Positions 1 through 5,735 of a DNA stretch of 7,633 nt are shown piece by piece. The position numbers and the translations under genes are program-made. The notes beneath the pieces are model-generated. The model saw nothing but the letters and a program-made list of their open reading frames with translations. It had not been told where the DNA came from and ran no database searches. The DNA is from CAZART01 sp964487555 (GTDB lineage: Bacteria; Bacteroidota; Rhodothermia; Rhodothermales; VXPQ01). Numbering within the stretch: the stretch's first letter is position 1; each line of letters begins with the position of its first letter. The stretch spans positions 1-7,633 of the forward strand of contig CAZART010000185.1 of the NCBI GenBank assembly GCA_964487555.1, written 5' to 3'.

Positions 1-1389
1 TTCGACGCCGGTGGGAAACCCGTTGAATATGAGGCGCCCCACCTTGTTTTCAAGCGTCTGCACCAGATCCGCGAATTCTTCTAGATCCTTTTCCGTACCG
101 TGGATCGTCGCCGTGAGATTACCTGTGAGGCTGTGGGCCACGCGCGTCATTTCGTCCCGGTCTCCGCACGATACGATCAGCGTCGACGGCCCGAACACCT
201 CCTCACGCAGGCGTTCGTGTTCGAGAAAGGCGGACGCCGGTGCCGAAAACACGGCAGTGGACGCGGGCGTGGCCGTATTAACGTCGCTGCCTTTACTTCG
301 TGCGATGAAGCGAACCGAGCCGGTGGCTTCGAGGGCGCCAAGTCCGTCTTCGTAACCGCGCCGGATGCCCTGATGAAGAAGCGTGCACTGCGACGTATTC
401 GCCGCGCGCGCACCGACCTTCTCGACGAAAGAGTCGAGATCACCATTACCCATGCCTACCACCACGCCCGGGTTGGTGCAGAACTGCCCCCCGCCGAGTG
501 TGACCGACCCGATCAGCCCCTCTACGATGGTGTCCCCTCGTTCGCGAAGCGCGCCGGGTAGCACAAAGATGGGATTGACGCTGCCCATCTCAGCGTGTAC
601 CGGAATCGGCTCGGGACGGTTCGATGCGGCGTCGAAGATCGCGCGCCCGGCCGCCAGCGACCCCGTGAAGCCGACGGCCTTGATGGCCGGATGCTGCACG
701 AGTGAAAGGCTGATCTGCGGATTTGCGGCGTGCACCATAGAGAACGTGCCTGGAGGAAAGCCGGCGTCCCGCACGGCCTTTGTCAGCGCTTCGCCTACGA
801 GCTCCGATGTGCCGGGGTGCGCCGGATGTGCTTTGACGACGACCGGACACCCGGCGGCAATCGCCGACGCCGTATCCCCACCGGCGACGGAAAAGGCAAG
901 CGGAAAATTACTGGCGCCGAAGACGGCGACGGGGCCCATCGGGATGAGCATCCGCCGGATGTCCGGTTTCGGAGTCGGCTGCCGATCCGGCTGCGCTCGG
1001 TCGATGCGGGCATCCACCCACGACCCTTCCCGGATCAGCCTGGCGAACAGCTTGAGCTGTCCGGTCGTTCGGCCGCGCTCGCCCCGAACCCGCCCCGCCG
1101 GGATCGCCGTCTCCAGCGTTACACGCTCGACGAGATCCTCGCCCACCGCCTCGATCTCGTCGGCCATTCGCTCGAGCAGATCCGCGCGCTCTTCGGTCGA
1201 GTGCCGGCGCATCATGCGGTTGGCGTCGGCCGCGATCCCGGCGGCGCGGTCGATCTCGTCCGGACTTGCTTCGAAAAACGGCGGATCGAGATCCTCGCCG
1301 GTATGCGGATCACGGCCTCGCAGTGTCGATGAAGATGTCGATGACCGGTCCCCCCCGATCAAATTCTTACCGTGGAGTTGGAGTGCCAT
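1..1389 (-). CDS. Alpha-ketoglutaric semialdehyde (2,5-dioxovalerate) dehydrogenase, 3' end cut off by window edge
   Basis: NAD(P)-dependent aldehyde dehydrogenase, probably oxidising 2,5-dioxovalerate to 2-oxoglutarate at the end of non-phosphorylative pentose or sugar-acid degradation in the cytosol. The 463 visible residues are read on the minus strand from an ATG at 1389. They show the Rossmann segment MGPVAVFGASNFPLAFS (about 151-167, catalytic-pocket N161), the cofactor lysine in VVVKAHP (K186), FTGS (241-244), the general-base glutamate in HAEMGSVNP (E267), the nucleophilic cysteine in GQFCTNPG (C304) and EEVFGP (396-401). AEMGS.NP and GASNFPLAFS are, as I recall the family, typical of KGSADH and the related Vibrio fatty aldehyde dehydrogenase rather than of generic aldehyde dehydrogenases. 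Family members are about 510-530 residues, so roughly 50-60 residues are missing beyond the edge. No clear Shine-Dalgarno precedes the start. It is divergent from the small membrane protein gene to its right. The enzyme class is secure; the exact substrate is inferred. Confidence 0.86.
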   Translation of the reverse strand, partial: MALQLHGKNLIGGDRSSTSSSTLRGRDPHTGEDLDPPFFEASPDEIDRAAGIAADANRMMRRHSTEERADLLERMADEIEAVGEDLVERVTLETAIPAGRVRGERGRTTGQLKLFARLIREGSWVDARIDRAQPDRQPTPKPDIRRMLIPMGPVAVFGASNFPLAFSVAGGDTASAIAAGCPVVVKAHPAHPGTSELVGEALTKAVRDAGFPPGTFSMVHAANPQISLSLVQHPAIKAVGFTGSLAAGRAIFDAASNRPEPIPVHAEMGSVNPIFVLPGALRERGDTIVEGLIGSVTLGGGQFCTNPGVVVGMGNGDLDSFVEKVGARAANTSQCTLLHQGIRRGYEDGLGALEATGSVRFIARSKGSDVNTATPASTAVFSAPASAFLEHERLREEVFGPSTLIVSCGDRDEMTRVAHSLTGNLTATIHGTEKDLEEFADLVQTLENKVGRLIFNGFPTGVE

Positions 1390-1402
1390 AGTCGATGAAT
1401 CG

Positions 1403-1439
1403 AGAATAGAAGATGCTCTTCAGAATAGACGATGTTCTA
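1403..1439 (-). promoter_or_regulatory. Tandem 18-bp direct repeat upstream of the dehydrogenase gene, putative operator
   Basis: Two copies, AGAATAGAAGATGCTCTT (1403-1420) and AGAATAGACGATGTTCTA (1422-1439), match at 15 of 18 positions with a period of 19 bp. Each copy is also an imperfect dyad (AGA...TCT; AGAA...TTCT in the second). They lie 13-50 bp before the dehydrogenase start codon. Two phased copies next to a catabolic gene suggest binding of a dimeric regulator such as a GntR- or IclR-type sugar-acid repressor. The regulator's identity is a guess. No regulator gene is in view on this side. Confidence 0.5.
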
Positions 1440-1504
1440 CAAAGGGCTAAAGACCATTGAAAGTCCTATCGGCAGGTCACAGTTTCATCCCCAAACACGA
1501 TGCG

Positions 1505-1520
1505 GCCGTTTCGAAACGGC
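1505..1520. repeat. Perfect 16-bp palindrome in the divergent intergenic region
   Basis: GCCGTTTCGAAACGGC reads identically on both strands. It lies about 115 bp upstream of the dehydrogenase start and about 130 bp upstream of the small membrane protein start, so it could serve either promoter as a protein-binding site. A short hairpin, CCTCG-GTAAG-CGAGG (1523-1537), follows directly. Confidence 0.4.
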
Positions 1521-1602
1521 ACCCTCGGTAAGCGAGGCCGCCGTGCATACCTTTTCACAGGTAAGCCCCTGACGGGGTGCTCATGATATGTATTTTACTG
1601 GA

Positions 1603-1618
1603 GGATGGGGACCCATCC
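1603..1618. repeat. Inverted repeat in the leader of the small membrane protein gene
   Basis: GGATGGG-GA-CCCATCC has 7-bp arms with a 2-bp centre. It ends about 20 bp before the ribosome binding site at 1639. The tight centre favours a protein-binding dyad over an RNA hairpin. A second weak stem, CCCC-TGAC-GGGG, occurs at 1566-1577. I could not identify a convincing -35/-10 or a Bacteroidota-type -33/-7 pair nearby. Confidence 0.35.
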
Positions 1619-1638
1619 GTCATCTACTGATCTCTACC

Positions 1639-1646
1639 AAAGGAGG
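1639..1646 (+). promoter_or_regulatory. Strong Shine-Dalgarno sequence
   Basis: AAAGGAGG lies 5 bases before the ATG at 1652. It is by far the best ribosome binding site in the window and fixes the start of the small membrane protein. Most other genes here have weak or no such site, so this gene is probably highly translated. Confidence 0.85.
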
Positions 1647-1651
1647 ATATC

Positions 1652-1912
1652 ATGGGCATTATCGCATGGATCATATTCGGATTGATCGCCGGGATCATCG
1701 CAAAGCTCATCATGCCGGGCACGGATCCCGGAGGCTTCTTCATCACAATTCTGATCGGCATCGCAGGCGCGCTCGTCGGCGGATTTCTCGCGTCGCTATT
1801 CGGCCTCGGCGGTGTCTCCGGATTCAACTTCGGCAGCTTCGTCGTCGCCGTGCTCGGCGCGATCCTCCTGCTCTTTATCTACCGACGGATGAAGAGGCCA
1901 AGGACGGTTTAA
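1652..1912 (+). CDS. GlsB/YeaQ/YmgE-family (transglycosylase-associated) small membrane protein
   Basis: An 86-residue, almost entirely hydrophobic inner-membrane protein. Three predicted membrane helices lie at about 2-20, 28-50 and 60-77, with glycine-rich packing (GLIAGIIAKLIMPG, then DPGGFF.TILIGIAGALVGG) and a basic tail, YRRMKRPR. The AG.IAKLIMPG.DPGG block followed by IGI.GA.VGG is the hallmark of the family (Pfam Transgly_assoc). Members are usually 80-90 residues and often stress-induced; their biochemical role is not established. The start is fixed by AAAGGAGG 5 bases upstream. It stands alone: the dehydrogenase is divergent and the next gene is almost 600 bases downstream. The name reflects historical association, not shown transglycosylase activity. 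Confidence 0.9.
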   Translation: MGIIAWIIFGLIAGIIAKLIMPGTDPGGFFITILIGIAGALVGGFLASLFGLGGVSGFNFGSFVVAVLGAILLLFIYRRMKRPRTV

Positions 1913-2490
1913 TGGATCACAACGATTGCAGGGGTCCGATCTAGTCGCCGCTTGATCTGGGCCGAGCACGGCGCCTGATGCGTTGTTTTCGGGAGAACGG
2001 TGTTGAACCTCGCTGCGTCCGAAGCCTGTGCTCGTCATCAGGTGTCGCCAACCGGCCGCGAATAGCACCGCCAGCGGCAAGCGATGCGCGATTCGGGCTG
2101 TGGCGGGCGGAGGAGCTTCGCTGAGAACCTAATGGCGTGTCCTCGCATAGCCTCCATGATTACCAGGCCGGCTGATGCTTAGTCCGTTCGTCGGGACATC
2201 CCGCTCTTCTCCTGCGGCGATGTAGACGAATCCGAAGAAGTGCTCCTGCTTCTCCGTCCCTGAGAGATACTGTGCCATGGACTCCCACGGGTGCCGCTCG
2301 GCGAGGTCCAGCGTAACGCCGAAGGGCCAGTGCCGCGACGGCCTTCCTCCGATACGCGGCCGCGCGGTAACCCGGATCCGCCGACGCGGCCCTCCACCGT
2401 CACCATGTGACGTACCTGAGCGAGCGACTCTGCACGCATGGCGTGTGGCGCAGGCACGGATCAACCCTCCATCCATTTTGATAGCCTAAG
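1913..2490. other. 578-base stretch without a convincing gene; possible gene remnant on the minus strand
   Basis: No RNA gene, terminator or mobile-element end is visible. Open frames on both strands are mostly arginine-rich shadow-type translations. One patch on the minus strand (about 2326 down to 2183) reads as ordinary protein, for example PFGVTLDLAERHPWESM followed by EHFFGFVYIAAGEERDVP. By my count about 38 of its 48 codons end in G or C. The frame can be extended upstream to an ATG at 2476, but that part looks non-coding; a second minus-strand frame (2457 downward) looks better there, as if a frameshift separated them. I recognise no family. It may be a decayed gene, and the rest is presumably promoter region for the downstream membrane protein. 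Confidence 0.4.
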
Positions 2491-4026
2491 ATGACGGATC
2501 AGAATCGACATCAAGGGCCGATGAATCTCCGCGGCGTCACGCGGCCGATGGCCGAGCACGAGGTGAAGATGCAGGCGCAGGAGCATGGCGGCGATCACGG
2601 AAAGCCCTACAGTGAGCAGCGCTATGAGATGCTGCAGATGCACCATCGGCAGACGCTGTGGGTCTACTGGGCGCTCATCATGCTCGGCCTGTGGACGGCG
2701 CTTGCGCCGTTCAACTTCGGCTATCTGAATGAAAGCTTCTGGGTGGATCCCTCCGGCGGACGGGGGGTCTGGTTCAGCGACGAAACGTACACGTCGCTCC
2801 GGGCATGGCTGATGACGTGGAGCGACCTCTTCAGCGGTCTGTTGCTCGTGGTGCTTGGCTGGCGCGCGCTGCGTCCGGACCGCCCTGTGAGCCTGTGGCT
2901 GGCCGCCGGAGTGGGCGCCTGGCTCAGCTTCGCGCCGCTCCTCTTCTGGGCGCCGACGGCGGCCGCGTACCTGAACGGCACCATCGTGGGGATGCTCGTT
3001 CTCGCCCTGACGATCCTCGTGCCGGGCATGCCCAACATGATCCTGTACATGAAGATGGGGCCGCCCGTCCCGCCCGGATGGAGCTACAACCCGTCAAGCT
3101 GGCCGCAGCGCTGGATCATGATCGTTACCGGCTTCCTAGGCCTGCTGGCCTCCCGCTACCTCGCGATGTTCCAATTGGGCTACATCGACGCGATATGGGA
3201 TCCGTTCTTCGGTGAGAGCAGCCGCCTGGTGTTGAACTCGAACATTTCGCACAGCGTACCGGTGTCCGATGCCGGCCTGGGCGCGCTGGCCTACACCTTC
3301 GAATTCCTGATGGGCTTTATGGGGAGCCCGAGCCGCTGGCGCACGATGCCATGGATGGTCACGTTGTTCGGCATCCTCGTCATCCCGCTCGGATTGGTGC
3401 ACATCTTCCTGGTGATCTCCCAGCCGGTCATGGTGGGCTACTGGTGCACGTTTTGCCTCGTGGCCGCCGCCATCATGCTGCCCATGATCCCTCTCGAAGT
3501 GGACGAGGTCATCGCGATGGGACAGCACCTCGCCCGCGCAAAACGCAAGGGCATCTCACTGTGGAAAGCCTTCTGGAGAGGCGGCCCGCCGAGCGACGAA
3601 GCCACGCCCGACGAGCGTTCACCCGAGCTCATGCTGCTGTCCGAGAGCCCCGCGGCGGTCTTGAAAGCATCGGTCTGGGGCATGAGTGTGCCATGGACGC
3701 TGGCCGCTTCGGCGCTGATAGGAGTCGGTTTAATGGCCGCGCCGGACCCCTTGTCGGTCACAAAGCCGGCCTCCTCGATCTTTCATCTCGCCGGAGCACT
3801 CATCGTCGTGACCTCCGTCGTCTGTATGGGCGAAGTGCTTCGCATCGGCCGCTATGGCAACATACTTCTCGGCCTCGTCGTGGCCGGCGCACCGTGGTTG
3901 CTTAGCGGCGCCGGCACCGCGGCACGCATCACGGGGCTCGTCGCCGGGCTCCTCGTCGCGGCCCTCGCCTTCCCGTGCGGTCCAATACGGGAACGCTATG
4001 GAAGCTGGGACCGGTTCGTGAAGTGA
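2491..4026 (+). CDS. SPW-repeat / vitamin K epoxide reductase (VKOR)-family integral membrane protein
   Basis: A 511-residue polytopic membrane protein. A polar, His/Met-rich N-terminus (1-54) is followed by two SPW-type two-helix units: LGLWTALAPFNFGY with SGLLLVVLGW (about 57-125), and GAWLSFAPLLFWAP with NGTIVGMLVLAL (about 136-176). A central VKOR-like core spans about 204-345. It includes SRYLAMFQLGYI, WDPFFG, the ISHSVPVSDAGLGALAY segment that resembles the VKOR helix-2 region, and the CxxC redox motif YWCTFC (C319, C322). Two more SPW-like units follow (about 402-448 and 455-496), ending in ERYGSWD. VKOR proteins exchange thiols and disulfides, often with a thioredoxin-like partner. 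Here the loop cysteines are not seen, since the only others are C445 and C496 near the end. No good Shine-Dalgarno is present; ATG 2491 is the first in-frame start, with 2521 and 2548 as alternatives. The physiological role is unknown; it lies just upstream of a metal-efflux operon on the same strand. Confidence 0.8.
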   Translation: MTDQNRHQGPMNLRGVTRPMAEHEVKMQAQEHGGDHGKPYSEQRYEMLQMHHRQTLWVYWALIMLGLWTALAPFNFGYLNESFWVDPSGGRGVWFSDETYTSLRAWLMTWSDLFSGLLLVVLGWRALRPDRPVSLWLAAGVGAWLSFAPLLFWAPTAAAYLNGTIVGMLVLALTILVPGMPNMILYMKMGPPVPPGWSYNPSSWPQRWIMIVTGFLGLLASRYLAMFQLGYIDAIWDPFFGESSRLVLNSNISHSVPVSDAGLGALAYTFEFLMGFMGSPSRWRTMPWMVTLFGILVIPLGLVHIFLVISQPVMVGYWCTFCLVAAAIMLPMIPLEVDEVIAMGQHLARAKRKGISLWKAFWRGGPPSDEATPDERSPELMLLSESPAAVLKASVWGMSVPWTLAASALIGVGLMAAPDPLSVTKPASSIFHLAGALIVVTSVVCMGEVLRIGRYGNILLGLVVAGAPWLLSGAGTAARITGLVAGLLVAALAFPCGPIRERYGSWDRFVK

Positions 4027-4032
4027 CGGTTT

Positions 4033-4063
4033 GTTTTTTGGGGGAAAAACGGTCGTGACCCCC
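4033..4063. repeat. Homopolymer-rich inverted repeats after the membrane protein gene
   Basis: Just after the stop codon, GTTTTT (4033-4038) pairs with AAAAAC (4045-4050) around a run of five G. That GGGGG (4040-4044) can alternatively pair with CCCCC (4059-4063) around the small dyad GGTC-GT-GACC (4051-4060). The position suggests transcription end or mRNA 3'-end structure, but there is no G+C stem followed by a T tract on either strand, so it is not a canonical intrinsic terminator. Nothing recognisable lies between here and the operator at 4187. Confidence 0.3.
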
Positions 4064-4182
4064 GCCGGATTGGCCGTTCGTGCGCGCCCATCACGTCTCG
4101 CCGACCTGCACGGATGCGGGCCGTGACGCTGATGACCTTCCAGCCGGTGGATGTGCACGGTGATGAAATTTCCACGAAGCAG

Positions 4183-4214
4183 CGAACCCTGTAGTAGACT
4201 ACAGGGCGTACAAG
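4183..4214 (+). promoter_or_regulatory. MerR-type operator/promoter of the metal-efflux operon
   Basis: CCCTGTAGTAGACTACAGGG (4187-4206) is a perfect dyad with 8-bp arms and a 4-bp centre. It closely resembles known MerR-family operators such as those of CadR and PbrR (ACCCTATAG...CTA.AGGGT type). In that family the dyad lies in an overlong spacer. Here a poor -35 (CGAACC, 4183-4188) and a plausible -10 (TACAAG, 4209-4214) are 20 bp apart, as expected for a promoter that needs DNA untwisting by the activated regulator. The first gene starts about 70 bp downstream and the MerR-family gene is second in the operon. The dyad is seen directly; its use by that regulator is inferred but strongly suggested by proximity. 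Confidence 0.82.
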
Positions 4215-4270
4215 GGATCGAACGTCGGCATACCGATGCTGGTGCGCCGGCCCGATGATGTGAGTATTAC

Positions 4271-4277
4271 GGCGAGG
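4271..4277 (+). promoter_or_regulatory. Ribosome binding site of the thioredoxin-like gene
   Basis: GGCGAGG, with the core GAGG at 4274-4277, lies 5 bases before the ATG at 4283 and supports that start. Confidence 0.6.
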
Positions 4278-4282
4278 ATATT

Positions 4283-4552
4283 ATGGCGAAACGAAAGATT
4301 GAAGTGTTTACAGCAGGCTGCCCGCTCTGCGATGAGGCCGTTCGGCTCGTCGAAGCGATAACCTGTCCGTCCTGCGACGTAACGGTGCATGACCTGCACG
4401 ACACCCATAGTGCGCAACGCGCCGTCGACCTCGGGATACGACAGATTCCCTCCATAGTCGTCGACGGCACCCTCGCTGATTGCTGCCGGAACGGCGGCGT
4501 CACGGAAGCCGGCCTCCGTGCCGCCGGCGTCGGACAGCCGCTCGCATCATGA
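4283..4552 (+). CDS. Cysteine-rich thioredoxin/glutaredoxin-like small protein
   Basis: An 89-residue cytosolic protein with a minimal thioredoxin fold. It opens with a beta strand, KIEVFTAG, then the active-site motif C13-P-L-C16, a second pair C28-P-S-C31, the cis-proline loop QIPSIVVDG (P56) and a vicinal C67-C68 in LADCCR. Six cysteines in 89 residues suggest thiol-based metal handling or reduction of regulator or pump thiols rather than a general housekeeping role. As I recall, relatives next to MerR-type regulators share the CPxC, CPSC and DCC positions and often have a further cysteine pair in the loop before the cis-proline. That loop is short and cysteine-free here (HDTHSAQRAVDLG). 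It is the first gene after the MerR-type operator and overlaps the regulator gene by 4 bp (ATGA), implying translational coupling. The function in metal resistance is inferred from context. Confidence 0.82.
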   Translation: MAKRKIEVFTAGCPLCDEAVRLVEAITCPSCDVTVHDLHDTHSAQRAVDLGIRQIPSIVVDGTLADCCRNGGVTEAGLRAAGVGQPLAS

Positions 4553-4992
4553 AAGATTCTATGACCAGAGGAGAATTGGCGGATCGCGCCGGCGTGAACG
4601 CCGAGACGATCCGGTACTACGAACAGCGCGGCGTGCTGCCGGAGGCTTCGCGCACGCCGGCAGGCTACCGCATCTATTGTGACGAGGATGTCGATCGCCT
4701 CCGGTTCGTGCAGCGCGCCCAGGATGTAGGATTCACGCTTTCGGAGATCGCCGAGCTTCTCGATCTGCGCGACGACGGCGAGGCACCTGCCGACGACGTC
4801 CGGAGGAGAGCGAGTGAAAAACTCCGCGAAGTAAACGACAAGATTCGCGATCTGCAACGGATTCGCGAAGTCCTCTCAGAGCTCGTGTCGGCGTGCCAGG
4901 AGGCGCCAGCCGGAGAGGCATGTCCGATTCTCAGGGCGCTGGATAGGAGCGACGCCGAAGCGGCTTTCTCGGCTTCCGGTGAAACTCGTTGA
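4549..4992 (+). CDS. MerR-family metal-responsive transcriptional regulator
   Basis: A 147-residue dimeric DNA-binding activator. It has an N-terminal winged helix-turn-helix (TRGELADRAGVNAETIRYYE, about 6-25, then PAGYRIY and DVDRLRFVQRAQDVGFTLSEI), a dimerisation helix (about 82-114) and a C-terminal metal loop, C116-x8-C125-P. The ACQEAPAGEAC spacing equals C117-C126 of the mercury regulator MerR. The third mercury ligand (C82) is missing: the aligned stretch DDGEAPADDV has Ala81 where relatives have Cys. An extra cysteine (C44) lies in the DNA-binding wing. Mercury sensing is therefore uncertain; Cu/Ag or another thiophilic metal is possible. The chosen ATG at 4549 overlaps the upstream stop as ATGA; ATG 4561 is an alternative and would lose four residues. 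It probably binds the dyad at 4187-4206 and so controls its own operon. Confidence 0.9.
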   Translation: MKDSMTRGELADRAGVNAETIRYYEQRGVLPEASRTPAGYRIYCDEDVDRLRFVQRAQDVGFTLSEIAELLDLRDDGEAPADDVRRRASEKLREVNDKIRDLQRIREVLSELVSACQEAPAGEACPILRALDRSDAEAAFSASGETR

Positions 4993-5017
4993 GATTTTTC
5001 TGGTTTGGAAATGCATC

Positions 5018-5611
5018 ATGCTCAGCGTTTGCCGCACAGATTGTTTCATCCGAATCCTCGTCGTGACCACGATGGTCTGGGGATTTGCTCTGCCCATTGC
5101 GCACCTTGTTTGCGGGATGACGGTAGACAGCGAGGCAATTCTGTGCGATGCACACGCGCTGACGGACGGTACGCTTCACGCCGACGGCCACGAAGCTCGT
5201 GCGCACACCGGCATGCAGACGGCAGGGCACGAGGCTCCTGCGCATAACGCACCCGTAGCCCACGATGTGCATGCAACGCACGCCTCCCCGGCGCGCAACA
5301 TGCTACACACCCAAACCGCCATGCAAGCGGTCCGCCACGAGGCGGCGCGTCACGGCAGCCATGACCCGTGTCCGACCCCGGAATTCAACGCCGGTGACGC
5401 ACGCGTGGAATGCTGCTGGGTCGATGCGAACGCCCTCGAGCGTCGCGCGCCGCTACCGTCACTCACGCAACTGCCGGATCTCACCGGCGCGAGCACAGGC
5501 GTGGCGCCGACCGTCGACCTCCGCGAGGTTCGCGTAGTCTCCCGGACGGCCGATGCCCCCTCGTTCCCACCCGTCGCATTTCGTCTTCTCTTCTCTGTAT
5601 TTCTGATCTGA
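5018..5611 (+). CDS. Histidine-rich secreted or membrane-anchored protein, probable periplasmic metal binder
   Basis: A 197-residue protein of no family I can name with confidence. A short N-terminus with C5 and C9 leads into a hydrophobic segment (about 10-31) that acts as a signal or anchor; no good lipobox is seen at C32. Residues 46-115 hold 13 of the 14 histidines, including three HEAxxH units (H58-H63, H71-H76, H107-H112). A cysteine cluster follows (C118, vicinal C132-C133 in VECCW), then a Pro/Thr-rich linker and a hydrophobic C-terminus, FRLLFSVFLI. The composition suggests periplasmic binding of Cu, Ag, Zn or similar ions. The start is ATG 5018, with TGGAAA 7 bases upstream; a GTG at 4979 would overlap the regulator gene and add 13 residues, less likely. 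It lies 25 bases after the regulator gene and 124 bases before the efflux gene, in the same operon. Function is inferred from composition and context only. Confidence 0.7.
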   Translation: MLSVCRTDCFIRILVVTTMVWGFALPIAHLVCGMTVDSEAILCDAHALTDGTLHADGHEARAHTGMQTAGHEAPAHNAPVAHDVHATHASPARNMLHTQTAMQAVRHEAARHGSHDPCPTPEFNAGDARVECCWVDANALERRAPLPSLTQLPDLTGASTGVAPTVDLREVRVVSRTADAPSFPPVAFRLLFSVFLI

Positions 5612-5624
5612 TCCGTCGGATCGG
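5608..5624. repeat. Inverted repeat at the stop codon of the His-rich gene
   Basis: GATCCG-T-CGGATC (5610-5622), extendable by a G-T pair and a C-G pair to 5608-5624, overlaps the stop codon at 5609-5611. No T tract follows, so it is not a clear terminator. It could be an mRNA processing or attenuating stem between the His-rich gene and the efflux genes, or chance. The remaining bases to 5735 show nothing else recognisable. Confidence 0.3.
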
Positions 5625-5735
5625 GCCCGCGCGCAACGTACTGCCGCGGCCTCAGGCGCTTCTTCGCGCCGCCAGGATCCGGCTCGTCATTCCGGATCGA
5701 CCCCGACGACTTCGTCCGTAAGATCAGAACGACCC

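Noticed and set aside
383..1450. Long plus-strand open frame of 355 codons opposite the dehydrogenase gene
   Set aside because: It is antisense to a clear aldehyde dehydrogenase with all catalytic motifs. Its translation is Ser/Arg/Pro-rich and matches no family, a typical shadow frame in GC-rich DNA.
2129..2476. 115-codon minus-strand frame as an intact gene
   Set aside because: The first half is Arg/Gly-rich and shadow-like and only the middle looks coding; kept as a possible remnant, not called as a gene.
4033..4063. Intrinsic terminator after the SPW/VKOR gene
   Set aside because: The possible stems are A/T homopolymers or G5/C5 without a following T tract on either strand, so I list only inverted repeats.
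3730..4158. Minus-strand frame whose start reads His-rich (MHIHRLEGHQRHGPH)
   Set aside because: It runs mainly antisense to the C-terminal part of the SPW/VKOR gene. The His-rich start arises from codons over the intergenic segment, and no ribosome binding site or family similarity is visible.
4979..5017. GTG at 4979 as the start of the His-rich protein, overlapping the regulator gene
   Set aside because: It would add 13 residues in front of an already complete N-terminal hydrophobic segment. ATG 5018 has a TGGAAA a suitable distance upstream.
5046..5281. Minus-strand frames opposite the His-rich gene
   Set aside because: Arg-rich translations antisense to an operon gene whose frame has a signal segment and organised HEAxxH motifs.
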